Positions 43,767-51,841 of a DNA stretch of 64,000 nucleotides are shown in pieces. The stretch is from contig NZ_FPCK01000002.1 in the NCBI RefSeq assembly GCF_900116545.1, positions 124,001-188,000 of the forward strand, written 5' to 3'. The notes under the pieces were generated by a model. The model did no database searches and was not told the DNA's origin. It saw nothing but the letters and a program-made list of their open reading frames with translations. The translations under genes were made by a program, and so were the position numbers. The stretch's first letter is position 1. Every line of letters begins with the position of its first letter. The stretch is from Devosia crocina. GTDB taxonomy: Bacteria; Pseudomonadota; Alphaproteobacteria; Rhizobiales; Devosiaceae.

Positions 43767-44878
43767 TGCTGCGCCTCGCCCTCGGCCTCTCCTGCCTCCT
43801 CTGCTTCAAGCTCCTGGCGGGCAGCTTCTGCTTCGGTTGCGGCCTGCTCGGCGGCTTCACGCTCGATCTCGCGATAGCGCGCAACGTTCTGCTGATGCTC
43901 GGCATAGGTTTCGGCGAAGACGTGGCCATCGCGCGGCGATGCACCCTTGGCAACGAAGTAGAGGTAGTCGTGGCTGTCGGGATGGGCGACCGCGTTGAGC
44001 GCCTCTATGCCCGGATTGGCGATCGGGGTCGGGGGCAGGCCATCGATCTGATAGGTGTTGTAGTCCGTGCGTTCCTGGATTTCGGAACGGCGGAGGCCCC
44101 GGTCGAGCGTCGATTGACCAAGCGTGATGCCATAGATGATGGTCGGATCGGACTGGAGGCGCATGCCGGTGCGCAGACGATTGACGAAGACGGCAGCTAC
44201 CTGCGGGCGCTCTTCGGCGACGCCGGTTTCGCGCTCGACGATGGAGGCCAGAATCAGCAGCTCGGCAGGCGAAGCGAGCGGCAGATCCGCCTCGCGGCCT
44301 TCCCAGACTTCGGCGAGCGCCGCAGTCATCGCCGCCTGCATGCGATCGATCACCGTCTGGCGCGTATCGCCCGGGATATAGTCGTAGGAGCCGGGAAGGA
44401 TCGAGCCTTCGGGCGGCAGGGTGTCGATGGAGCCGGTCAGGCGCTCGTCGGCATTGACGCGCTGCACGACCTGCCAGGAGGTCCAGCCTTCGGGAATGGT
44501 GACGGCATAACGGATAGGCGTGCCGGTGGTGAGTTCATGGAGAATATCGGCCATGCTGGCGTTGGCGGGAATGGTGAAGTCCCCTGCCCTGATGGTGGTG
44601 TTATCTTCCACGCGGCTGCCGAACTGGCTGAAGATCAGCGAATTGGTGATGAAGCCCTGCTCCTCAAGCCGGCTGGCCGTAGTCGAAAGGGCATTGCCGC
44701 TTTCGACCCGGAACACGCGCTCTTCGGGCAGCGGCCCATCGCCATAATATTGAGAGGCGACGAAGATGAAGCCGCCACCCACAACCACGAGACCGATCAC
44801 CAGCAGCGTCAAAAAGGCATTGAGAACGTCGACAAGGCCATTCGACGAGCGGCGGCGGCGTTTGCGTCGGTCGTTCAT
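43763..44878 (-). CDS. mltG: Endolytic peptidoglycan transglycosylase MltG
   Basis: A 371-aa inner-membrane protein. A basic N-terminus (NDRRKRRRRSSNG) precedes one TM helix (FLTLLVIGLVVVGGGFIFVA). The periplasmic YceG domain carries LTTGTPIRYAVTIPEGWTSW, the catalytic-Glu segment LASIVERETGVAEERPQVA and RLRTGMRLQSDPTIIYGI. MltG cleaves nascent glycan strands and is thought to end their elongation. The C-terminus is an unusual Glu/Ala-rich coiled tail of about 45 residues. Separated from fabF by a hairpin terminator, but coupled to yicC by a 4-bp overlap. Confidence 0.93.
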   Translation of the reverse strand: MNDRRKRRRRSSNGLVDVLNAFLTLLVIGLVVVGGGFIFVASQYYGDGPLPEERVFRVESGNALSTTASRLEEQGFITNSLIFSQFGSRVEDNTTIRAGDFTIPANASMADILHELTTGTPIRYAVTIPEGWTSWQVVQRVNADERLTGSIDTLPPEGSILPGSYDYIPGDTRQTVIDRMQAAMTAALAEVWEGREADLPLASPAELLILASIVERETGVAEERPQVAAVFVNRLRTGMRLQSDPTIIYGITLGQSTLDRGLRRSEIQERTDYNTYQIDGLPPTPIANPGIEALNAVAHPDSHDYLYFVAKGASPRDGHVFAETYAEHQQNVARYREIEREAAEQAATEAEAARQELEAEEAGEAEGEAQQ

Positions 44879-44981
44879 AGGGAATCACCTCTGCCCGTCC
44901 AAGCGGGGATCTTATTGGTCTTGTGGCGCCCAAACGTGGCGCGGCGGCGGCATTGTTGGCAAGCGTCCGTGACAAAGACAA

Positions 44982-45011
44982 GGGCACATTGCGTGTGTGC
45001 GCAATGTGCCC
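44982..45011 (-). terminator. Terminator hairpin after fabF
   Basis: A perfect 12-bp stem (GGGCACATTGCG / CGCAATGTGCCC) with loop TGTGTG, extended by an outer AGACAAG/CTTGTCT pairing. On the minus strand it lies 18 bp after the fabF stop and is followed by TTGTCTTTG. It may be partial, allowing some read-through to mltG. Confidence 0.75.
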
Positions 45012-45029
45012 CTGCAAAGCTTGTCTGGA

Positions 45030-46298
45030 TCAGGCGACCTTGCGCATGACCAGCGTGGCATTGGTGCCGCCAAAGCCGAAGCTGTTGGACAGCGCCACGT
45101 TGATGTCCTTTTGGATCGCCACCTTGGGCACGAGATTGATCGTGGTCTCGACGGAGGGATTGTCGAGATTAAGGGTCGGCGGGACCATGCTGTCGCGCAT
45201 GGCAAGGAGGCAGAAGATCGCCTCGACGGAACCAGCGGCACCCAGCAGGTGCCCGATGGCCGATTTGGTGGAGCTCATCACCCGGCCTTCGGCGGCATCG
45301 CCGAGAACACGCGTGACGGCGCCCAATTCGATCTCGTCGCCGAGCGGGGTCGAGGTGCCGTGGGCATTGATATAGTCGATTTCGGAGGGCGCAATACCGG
45401 CGCGCTTGACCGCCGCACTCATGGCGCGGAAGCCGCCATCGCCATCGGGCGAAGGAGCGGTGATGTGATAAGCATCGCCCGAAAGGCCATAGCCGATCAC
45501 TTCGCCATAGATCTTGGCGCCGCGCGCCTTGGCGCGCTCATATTCTTCGAGCACGACGATGCCGGCGCCCTCGCCCATCACGAAACCGTCGCGATCCTTG
45601 TCATAGGGGCGCGAGGCGGCGACGGGATCGTCATTGAAGCCGGTCGAAAGGGCGCGGGCTGCGGCAAAGCCGGCCAGCGACAGACGATTGACGCAGCTTT
45701 CGGCGCCGCCGGCCACCATAACGTCGGCATCGCCGAGCGAAATCAGACGCGCTGCGTCGCCGATGGCGTGAGCGCCGGTCGAGCAGGCGGTGACCACTGA
45801 ATGGTTGGGACCCTTGAGACCGAACCGGATCGAGACATGGCCGGAAGCAAGATTGATCAGGCGCCCCGGAATAAAGAAGGGGCTGATGCGGCGCGGACCT
45901 TTTTCGTGCAGCGTCACGGAGGCATCATAGATGCCGCCGATGCCGCCGATGCCCGAGCCGATCAGGACGCCTGTGCGCTCCTGCTCTTCCTGGGTCTTGG
46001 GTTCCACCCCGGCATCCTGGATGGCCTGGGTAGCAGCGGCCATGGCATAGACGATGAAATCGTCGACCTTGCGCTGCTCCTTGGATTCCATCCACTCGTC
46101 GGGATTGTACATGCCATCGGCATAATCCCCACGCGGAATGCGGTGGGCAATCTGGCAGGCGATATCATCGACCTGGAAGTCGTCGATACGCTTGGCTCCG
46201 CTCTTGCCTGCGAGAAGGTTGGCCCAGGTGGCCTCCACTCCGCAACCAAGGGGCGTGACAAGCCCCATTCCGGTGACGACGACTCGGCGCAGTTCCAT
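45030..46298 (-). CDS. fabF: 3-oxoacyl-[acyl-carrier-protein] synthase II
   Basis: A 422-aa condensing enzyme elongating acyl-ACP with malonyl-ACP. Catalytic residues are visible: Cys172 (TACSTGAHA), His313 (NAHGTSTPLGD) and His350 (SAIGHLLGAAG), plus the C-terminal SNSFGFGGTNATLV. Typical KAS II length. Follows acpP by 21 bp on the minus strand and belongs to the fabD-fabG-acpP-fabF set. Confidence 0.97.
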   Translation of the reverse strand: MELRRVVVTGMGLVTPLGCGVEATWANLLAGKSGAKRIDDFQVDDIACQIAHRIPRGDYADGMYNPDEWMESKEQRKVDDFIVYAMAAATQAIQDAGVEPKTQEEQERTGVLIGSGIGGIGGIYDASVTLHEKGPRRISPFFIPGRLINLASGHVSIRFGLKGPNHSVVTACSTGAHAIGDAARLISLGDADVMVAGGAESCVNRLSLAGFAAARALSTGFNDDPVAASRPYDKDRDGFVMGEGAGIVVLEEYERAKARGAKIYGEVIGYGLSGDAYHITAPSPDGDGGFRAMSAAVKRAGIAPSEIDYINAHGTSTPLGDEIELGAVTRVLGDAAEGRVMSSTKSAIGHLLGAAGSVEAIFCLLAMRDSMVPPTLNLDNPSVETTINLVPKVAIQKDINVALSNSFGFGGTNATLVMRKVA

Positions 46299-46319
46299 GT
46301 CTATACCTGCCCGTCCAGC

Positions 46320-46556
46320 TTAGCTGGTGGCCTTGGTGAGGAACGAGACTGCATCACCGAAGGTCTGGATCGACTCGGCGGCATCATCGGGGATCTCGAC
46401 CGAGAATTCTTCCTCGAAAGCCATCACCAGCTCGACCTGATCGAGCGAGTCAGCGCCCAGATCGTCGATGAAGCTGGCCTTTTCGGTGACCTTCTCGGCG
46501 TCCACATTGAGGTGTTCCACAACGATCTTGCGGACCCGATCAGCGACATCGCTCAT
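46320..46556 (-). CDS. acpP: Acyl carrier protein
   Basis: A 78-aa acidic protein. Ser37 in the [19 protein letters not shown] motif is the site of 4'-phosphopantetheine attachment. It carries growing acyl chains for fatty-acid and lipid A synthesis. Usual four-helix length. It lies just upstream of fabF; fabG is 404 bp upstream, with a palindromic element in the gap. Confidence 0.97.
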   Translation of the reverse strand: MSDVADRVRKIVVEHLNVDAEKVTEKASFIDDLGADSLDQVELVMAFEEEFSVEIPDDAAESIQTFGDAVSFLTKATS

Positions 46557-46817
46557 ATTTGACTTCCCTTTTCAGAAATCGACGTTTCGTTTCGCTTCTT
46601 ATTGGCGCCAGGCCAATTCATCAAGCGCGGTTTTGACTTGCTCGGCGGCAATGTAAGCGGCCTTATCGGCGCTCGCAAGGGAACCGGCAAGAGTTAACGC
46701 GGCGGCGAGTAACATGTTTCACCGCCCATTGCCAGCAGCCGCGCCAGTGGTTTCCAATGGTTTAAGCCATTGTTAACGAGGTCGGTAGCTGGAATTGTGC
46801 TACTTCTGGCCGGAAGA

Positions 46818-46938
46818 CCCCTCACCCTGACCCTCTCCCCGAAGGTGCGAGGGTATCCTATCGAGTTTGCCGCGCGGTCAACTCCAGAACACCGGCTCAC
46901 TCCCCTCGCCCCCTTGGCGAGAGGGTTACGGTGAGGGG
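46818..46938. repeat. ~120-bp palindromic MITE-like element, copy 2
   Basis: Perfect terminal inverted repeats CCCCTCAC (46818-46825) and GTGAGGGG (46931-46938), extended by the pairing of CCCTGACCCTCTCCCC with GGCGAGAGGGTTACGG. The core shares ATCGAGTTTG and the general layout with the reverse strand of the 40083-40205 element. It lies in the 404-bp gap between acpP and fabG; the rest of that gap shows only an acpP promoter region and no gene. Confidence 0.75.
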
Positions 46939-46960
46939 CCCGGCAGCACAACTCGGACCG

Positions 46961-47698
46961 TCAGATCATCGCCATGCCGCCATTGACGTTAAGCGTGTGG
47001 CCCGTGACATAGGCGGCGGCGTCGCTGGCCAAAAACACGGTACAGGCCGCTACTTCCTCGGCGCTACCGAGCCGGTTGGCAGGAACCTGGGCGAGGATAG
47101 CCTCGCGCTGCTTCTCGTTGAGCTCTTCGGTCATAGCGGAGGCAATGAAGCCGGGCGCGATGGAATTGACCGTGATATTGCGCGAGGCGACTTCGTGTGC
47201 CAGCGCCTTGTTCATGCCGATGAGACCCGCCTTCGAGGCGGCGTAATTGCCCTGGCCGGGATTACCCATGACGCCGACCACCGAGGAAATGCCGATGATG
47301 CGGCCCCAGCGCTGCTTCATCATCCCGCGCAACACGGCGCGGTTGAGGTGGAAAGCGGCGGTGAGGTTAACGGCGATGACGTCGTCCCACTCTTCATTCT
47401 TCATGCGCATGAAAAGGTTGTCGCGGGTCATGCCGGCATTGTTGACGAGAATGTCGACCCCGCCCATCACCGCTTCGGCATCGGGCACGAGTGTATCGAC
47501 ATCGTCCATCTTGGAGAGGTTGCACGGCAGTATCGGACATTCCTTGCCAATCTGCTGGGCGGTCTCCTCGAGCGCGCCGACACGGGTGCCAGAAAGGGCG
47601 ACGGTGGCGCCGGCGGCAGCCAGAGCCTTGGCGATCTCACGGCCGATGCCGCCGCTGGCGCCGGTGACAAGGGCACGCTTGCCGGTCAAATCAAACAT
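46961..47698 (-). CDS. fabG: 3-oxoacyl-[acyl-carrier-protein] reductase
   Basis: A 245-aa SDR reducing beta-ketoacyl-ACP with NADPH. TGASGGIG nucleotide motif (12-19), NNAGMTRD, and the catalytic Ser139, Tyr152, Lys156 set (ISSVVGVMG, then NYAASKAGL). The C-terminal ITVNSIAPGFI and HTLNVNGGMAMI are typical. ATG 47698 is fixed by GGGGAGGAC just upstream. The minus-strand frame stays open far upstream across fabD, but that is a shadow. Follows fabD after 41 bp. Confidence 0.96.
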   Translation of the reverse strand: MFDLTGKRALVTGASGGIGREIAKALAAAGATVALSGTRVGALEETAQQIGKECPILPCNLSKMDDVDTLVPDAEAVMGGVDILVNNAGMTRDNLFMRMKNEEWDDVIAVNLTAAFHLNRAVLRGMMKQRWGRIIGISSVVGVMGNPGQGNYAASKAGLIGMNKALAHEVASRNITVNSIAPGFIASAMTEELNEKQREAILAQVPANRLGSAEEVAACTVFLASDAAAYVTGHTLNVNGGMAMI

Positions 47699-47739
47699 AT
47701 TGTCCTCCCCGATGGGATGCGAATTCGGTGTGAGACGGA

Positions 47740-48690
47740 TCAGGCCGTCAGCTGAGCGATGATGCCATCGACATCGGCGGGCAGGCCAACCGATATTGCT
47801 GCAACATCGGGAGCGATGCGCTTGGCAAGACCCGACAAGACCTTGCCGGTGCCCAGCTCGACCAGTTGGCTGACGCCACCTTCGCCCGCGAGCCAGGTCA
47901 CGCTCTCGGTCCAGCGGACGACACCGGTGACCTGCTCGACAAGGCGCTGGCGGATTTCGGCGGGGTCGGTGATGGGAGCGGCAAGTACATTGGCCACAAG
48001 GGGGACGACCGGCGCCTGCATTTCTACTTCGCCCAAGGCGGCAGCCATGGCTTCGGCCGCCGGCTGCATGAGCGAGCAATGGAACGGCGCACTGACCGGC
48101 AACATAAGGGCGCGCTTGGCACCCCGGCCCTTGGCGATCTCGAGCGCGCGTTCGATGGCGGCGTGACCGCCCGAGACGACGACCTGGCCCGGCGCATTGT
48201 CGTTGGCGACCTGGCACACATCGCCCTGCGCGGCTTCTTCGGCAACGGCGCGGGCCGTTTCAAGATCAAGCCCGAGCAATGCGGCCATGGCGCCGTGGCC
48301 GACCGGGACGGCTTTCTGCATGGCCTGGCCGCGGGTGCGCAACAGGCGCGCCGTGTCGGAGAGCGAGAAGGTGCCGGCCGCGCAAAGCGCAGAATATTCG
48401 CCCAGCGAGTGACCGGCGACATAGGAGGCGTGGGTCGCCAGATCGAGACCGCGCGACTGGAGCACACGCAGGACGGCGATGGACGAAGCCATCAGCGCAG
48501 GCTGGGCGTTCTCAGTGAGACGCAAGACGTCTTCGGGACCCTCGAACATGGTGGAGGAGAGCTTTTCACCGAGGGCTGCATCAACTTCGTCGAAGACGGC
48601 GCGCGCTTCGGGATAGGCATCGGCCAGCTCCTTGCCCATGCCGACGGCCTGGCTACCTTGGCCGGGGAAGGTGAACGCAGTGCTGGACAT
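47740..48690 (-). CDS. fabD: Malonyl CoA-acyl carrier protein transacylase
   Basis: A 316-aa enzyme loading malonyl groups on ACP. FTFPGQGSQAVGMG at the N-terminus, nucleophile Ser95 in VAGHSLGEYSAL, and the active-site His region VSAPFHCSLM are clear. ATG 48690 matches the family start; the 18 upstream in-frame codons are not conserved. First gene of the fabD-fabG pair on the minus strand; its promoter lies in the gap toward the vapB gene. Confidence 0.96.
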   Translation of the reverse strand: MSSTAFTFPGQGSQAVGMGKELADAYPEARAVFDEVDAALGEKLSSTMFEGPEDVLRLTENAQPALMASSIAVLRVLQSRGLDLATHASYVAGHSLGEYSALCAAGTFSLSDTARLLRTRGQAMQKAVPVGHGAMAALLGLDLETARAVAEEAAQGDVCQVANDNAPGQVVVSGGHAAIERALEIAKGRGAKRALMLPVSAPFHCSLMQPAAEAMAAALGEVEMQAPVVPLVANVLAAPITDPAEIRQRLVEQVTGVVRWTESVTWLAGEGGVSQLVELGTGKVLSGLAKRIAPDVAAISVGLPADVDGIIAQLTA

Positions 48691-48851
48691 GATGGTCTTC
48701 CCTCTTCTGTCGCAATGGAGCAGCCCATGAAGGAACCCTCCCACTCTGCCGGGTTTGAGCGAGAGTGTGCGGCAGAGTCAAGGCAGACCGGGCATTCCGT
48801 TTAATAAGCCGCCTGCCGATGCGATATTTGGTGTGGAATATGGAGGTCGGA

Positions 48852-49055
48852 ATGAAGGCCACTGTGCAGATAGACGCACTGCTGCTGGAGCGCGCCAAAG
48901 AGTCGCTTGGGATCGCTGATGCTGAGCAGCTTGTGGAGTTCGCATTGAAGGACGCTATTCATGGCAAAGCATCGGAACGCCTCGCCGCTCTCGGCGGCAC
49001 GATGCCGGATCTCGAGTATCCCGCCCGGTACCGACGAGGTTTCGAAGAGGAATGA
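48852..49055 (+). CDS. vapB: Type II antitoxin, VapB family
   Basis: A 67-aa protein. The N-terminal ribbon-helix-helix-type segment KATVQIDALLLERAKESLGI followed by AEQLVEFALKDAI matches VapB antitoxins that pair with PIN toxins. The C-terminal half (ALGGTMPDLEYPARYRRGFE) is the flexible toxin-wrapping segment. ATG 48852 has GGAGG (48842-48846) at a suitable distance. Its stop overlaps the toxin start by 4 bp, the normal vapBC coupling. It would neutralise VapC and autoregulate the operon. The partner toxin is frameshifted, so this antitoxin may now be an orphan. Confidence 0.8.
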   Translation: MKATVQIDALLLERAKESLGIADAEQLVEFALKDAIHGKASERLAALGGTMPDLEYPARYRRGFEEE

Positions 49056-49410
49056 TCCTCGCAGACACTTCGGTCTGGACAAATCACTGGGTGGTGACCG
49101 ATCTCGGCTTCGCCCGACTGCTGGTCGAGCGACAGATCCTCATGCATCCTTTTGTGCTGGGCGAGCTGGCCATGGGGAGTCTGAAAAATAGACGCAGCAC
49201 GCTTGCTGGCCTACGCGACCTTCACGTAGTCCCAACTGCACCGGATGAGGACGTCTTGATGCTGGTCGAGGCACATTCGCTCTTCAGTCGTGGTATCGCT
49301 ACGTCGATGCGCATCTGCTGGCGGCATGCAAATCTCACGGCACTTGCAAACTGCTGACGCGCGATCGACGCCTCTATCGGGCGGCTGTGGAGCTCGGGAT
49401 AGCAGGGTAA
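49052..49410 (+). pseudogene. vapC: VapC family PIN-domain ribonuclease toxin, broken by a -1 frameshift
   Basis: The first 82 codons read as a normal VapC: MILADTSVWTNHW with the first catalytic Asp, MHPFVLGELAMG with the conserved Glu, and EAHSLFSRGI. After GGT ATC (ending 49297) the frame goes off-pattern and stops at 49357. The expected continuation (YVDAHLLAACKSHG, then LLTRDRRLYRAA, with the two remaining catalytic Asp residues) is present in another frame from 49300 to the TAA at 49408-49410. One missing base, probably a G of GGC near 49298, explains it. The restored product would be about 119 aa, normal for VapC. As read, the product lacks half the active site and should be inactive. 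A sequencing error is the main alternative. Confidence 0.8.
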
Positions 49411-49456
49411 ACTGCCATCCCTCTGCCCTTATCCTTCAAGGATATGAAGCGACGGC

Positions 49457-49852
49457 TCAAAGACCGAGTGCGTCGCGGGCGGAGCGCTCGGCGACATCGC
49501 CGGCCTGGGCGATTTCCGCTTCGGTCTGGCCAAGGGCGCGCGCGCCGGCTTCGGCCGCACGGCGGGCATTGACGACGGCATCCTGCTTGGCCTGTTCGCT
49601 CATTTCACCAGCCCTTTGGCGCAGGGCATCATAGGTGGCGCCGGGATTGCTCAACGCATCGACGGCGGGCGCCATGGATTCGGGAAGGGTCAGTTCGATG
49701 GTGCGCGATCCGTCCGCACCGCTCTCCACATTGACGCTGGCGCCCCGATTTTGCTCGACGGCCGTGCCCTGCGCGGCATTCTCAGGCGGGCTGTCGCAGG
49801 CAGCAAGCGACAGAGCGGAAACGGCGAAAAGAGGCAGCAGGAACCTGGTCAC
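49457..49852 (-). CDS. Small lipoprotein of unknown function
   Basis: A 131-aa protein with a lipoprotein signal: MTRFLLPLFAVSALSLAACD, lipobox LAAC with Cys19. The mature part is acidic and Ala/Glu-rich, with a helical C-terminal half (MSEQAKQDAVVNARRAAEAG and ALGQTEAEIAQAGDVAERSA). GTG 49852 is the start; AGGA lies 7 bp upstream. No family recognised. It probably anchors in a membrane as a small periplasmic lipoprotein. It is divergent from the ribosomal operon. Confidence 0.65.
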   Translation of the reverse strand: MTRFLLPLFAVSALSLAACDSPPENAAQGTAVEQNRGASVNVESGADGSRTIELTLPESMAPAVDALSNPGATYDALRQRAGEMSEQAKQDAVVNARRAAEAGARALGQTEAEIAQAGDVAERSARDALGL

Positions 49853-50152
49853 GGGATCGTCCTTGTTGTTCTTGAATCAGGTGTTTGTTTCCCTCGCTCG
49901 TGACCAAGTTATGACGGCGGGCACGCGGAGCGGGCCTTGCTCTTGTGTTTACCGGTCATGTTGAGTATATGCCGCGCAGCAATTCGTTTGGCCGGGGGCT
50001 GAACGGAGGGTTTTTGCTTTGGCAAGAACAGGGCCCTGAACAAGCCCGGCCTCCCGTGTTCCCGCTCTTTGCAAGACTGCTTTGACGCCTTTCCGGCTTC
50101 AGAGGGGCTCCGCGCCAGACATTGCTCGAACAACTGAAAGGAAGGCGCATTC
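49853..50152. other. Divergent promoter region of the lipoprotein gene and the rpsF operon
   Basis: About 300 bp without a gene. A GC-rich stretch capable of pairing (GGGCCCTG...AAGCCCGGCC, around 50030-50052) lies in the presumed rpsF leader, and AAAGGAAGG precedes the rpsF start. An S6:S18-type autoregulatory leader could sit here, but I cannot match its conserved bases with confidence. Confidence 0.4.
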
Positions 50153-50548
50153 ATGGCCCTTTACGAACACATCTTCCTGGCTCGCCAGGACGTTTCCCAG
50201 CAGCAGGTCGAAGAACTGACCGCTCAGCTGACCGAAATCCTGTCCCAGGGTGGCGGCAAGGTTACCAAGAACGAATATTGGGGCCTCAAGGGTCTCTCTT
50301 ACCGCATCCGCAAGAACCGCAAGGCGCACTACACGCTGCTGAACATCGAGGCTTCGGCTCCTGCCGTCGCTGAAATGGAACGCCAGATGCGCATCAATGA
50401 AGACATCCTGCGCTTCATGACCGTTCGCGTCGACGAACTCGAAGAAGGCCCCTCGGCCATGATGCAGAAGCGCGACCGTGACGATCGCGATGGTGGCCGT
50501 GGCGACCGTGGTGGCCCCTCGGGCGACCGTCGTCCCCGCCGCTTCTAA
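50153..50548 (+). CDS. rpsF: 30S ribosomal protein S6
   Basis: A 131-aa protein: [20 protein letters not shown] at the start, then [20 protein letters not shown] and [20 protein letters not shown], the S6 fold that contacts S18 and 16S rRNA. The C-terminal tail ([15 protein letters not shown] and following) is an Arg/Gly/Asp-rich extension usual in alphaproteobacteria. Strong Shine-Dalgarno GGAAGG. First gene of rpsF-rpsR-rplI. Confidence 0.97.
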   Translation: MALYEHIFLARQDVSQQQVEELTAQLTEILSQGGGKVTKNEYWGLKGLSYRIRKNRKAHYTLLNIEASAPAVAEMERQMRINEDILRFMTVRVDELEEGPSAMMQKRDRDDRDGGRGDRGGPSGDRRPRRF

Positions 50549-50566
50549 GATAAGGAACGCATAGCC

Positions 50567-50821
50567 ATGGCTATCAAAGACCTCACCACTTCCCAGGCCC
50601 GTCGTCCGTTCCAGCGCCGTCGCAAGACCTGCCCGTTCTCGGGTGAAGGCGCGCCGAAGATCGACTACAAGGACGTTCGCCTGCTCTCGCGCTACGTGTC
50701 CGAGCGCGGCAAGATCGTGCCGAGCCGCATCACTGCCGTTTCTGCCAAGAAGCAGCGTGAACTGGCTCGCGCCATCAAGCGGGCCCGCTTTATCGGCATC
50801 ATGCCTTACGCCGTTCAGTAA
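50567..50821 (+). CDS. rpsR: 30S ribosomal protein S18
   Basis: An 84-aa basic protein with [40 protein letters not shown] and [20 protein letters not shown], the complete S18 pattern. It forms a heterodimer with S6 on the 30S platform. Starts 18 bp after rpsF on the same transcript. Confidence 0.97.
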   Translation: MAIKDLTTSQARRPFQRRRKTCPFSGEGAPKIDYKDVRLLSRYVSERGKIVPSRITAVSAKKQRELARAIKRARFIGIMPYAVQ

Positions 50822-50827
50822 GCTCGC

Positions 50828-50929
50828 TGGGAAGGCGATCTGCTGGCGTTCACCTGCGCTTCCGGTGCTCACGTACGAAGGTACGCTCCGCTCCGGTTCT
50901 CGGCGAACACCAGCATCTCATCCTTCCCA
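50828..50929. repeat. Large imperfect inverted repeat between rpsR and rplI
   Basis: Arms of about 48 bp: TGGGAAGG (50828-50835) pairs with CCTTCCCA (50922-50929), then TGCTGG, GTTC and CCGG blocks pair inward to a GTAC-GAAG-GTAC centre near 50872-50883. It lies inside the ribosomal transcription unit, starting 7 bp after the rpsR stop and ending 111 bp before rplI. Similar palindromic units are known to me from intergenic regions of Hyphomicrobiales. It could attenuate or process the transcript. Confidence 0.7.
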
Positions 50930-51040
50930 ACGGCTTCTTTCGACGACTGCGACACCGTTCAGGGGTCGGAGTTGCTGGGGTCGCAAAATGGTTTGCGGCC
51001 TCTAACCGTCACTTCGACGGGACAGCCCAAGGAAAAGAAA

Positions 51041-51607
51041 ATGAAAGTCATTCTGCTCGAGCGCATTGGCCGCACCGGCACTATCGGCGACGAAGTCAAT
51101 GTCAAGGACGGCTTTGCCCGTAACTTCCTCCTGCCCCAGGGCAAGGCGCTCCGCGCCACGGAAGCCAATCGCAAGCGCTTCGAAAATGAACGCGCTCACA
51201 TCGAACAGCGCAATGAAGAACGCCGCAACGCTGCTGCCGGGATCGCCGAAGGCCTCAATGGCCGCACCGTGGTGATCATCCGCCAGGCCGGCGAAACCGG
51301 CCAGCTCTATGGTTCGGTTGCCGCTCGCGACATCGTCGAAGCTCTCGCTGTCGACGGCTTCACTGTGCAGCGCAACCAGGTCGATCTTGCCGATCCGATC
51401 AAGTCGGTCGGCGTGCACTCCGTGCCGCTGGCTCTTCACCCAGAAGTCGCCGTTTCGATCACGGTCAACGTTGCCCGTTCCAACGACGAAGCCGAGCGTC
51501 AGGCTCAGGGTGAAGACGTCACCGTCCACACCTTCGAAGAAGAAGACGACAGCGACTTCGCCGCCGGCCAGGCCGACGCTGCCAACGACGACCGTTTCGA
51601 AGAGTAG
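51041..51607 (+). CDS. rplI: 50S ribosomal protein L9
   Basis: A 188-aa protein. The N-terminal globular domain [20 protein letters not shown], with [20 protein letters not shown], is followed by a long connecting helix and the C-terminal domain ([14 protein letters not shown], then [20 protein letters not shown]). An acidic tail of about 35 residues ([12 protein letters not shown] and following) extends beyond the E. coli length of 149 aa, as usual in alphaproteobacteria. ATG 51041 is preceded by AAGGAAAAG. A rho-independent terminator follows. Confidence 0.96.
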   Translation: MKVILLERIGRTGTIGDEVNVKDGFARNFLLPQGKALRATEANRKRFENERAHIEQRNEERRNAAAGIAEGLNGRTVVIIRQAGETGQLYGSVAARDIVEALAVDGFTVQRNQVDLADPIKSVGVHSVPLALHPEVAVSITVNVARSNDEAERQAQGEDVTVHTFEEEDDSDFAAGQADAANDDRFEE

Positions 51608-51631
51608 TTTTTTCGATACATCAACTTGCAG

Positions 51632-51658
51632 AGGCCGGACCATAGCGTCCGGCCTTTT
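51632..51658 (+). terminator. Rho-independent terminator of the rpsF-rpsR-rplI operon
   Basis: A 9-bp perfect stem AGGCCGGAC/GTCCGGCCT with loop CATAGC, followed by TTTTGCTTT, 24 bp after the rplI stop. Confidence 0.9.
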
Positions 51659-51841
51659 GCTTTGAGCATTGCTATTCGGCGCTTGTTCTTGCATTGTTCC
51701 CGTGCCAGCGCTAAACTCGGTTTTCCACGCTGTTCACAGAGTTCACACCTCACAAAGCTTAATTAACCATCGTGCCGCTAGGTCGGGAGACTCTTGCCAC
51801 TGGGCCGTGGTTAAGAAAGGTTAACACTCCCGAGGATCACG

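Noticed and set aside
49970..50152. S6:S18-binding mRNA leader upstream of rpsF
   Set aside because: Pairing segments are present in the right place, but I could not identify the conserved loop bases. A covariance-model search would decide.
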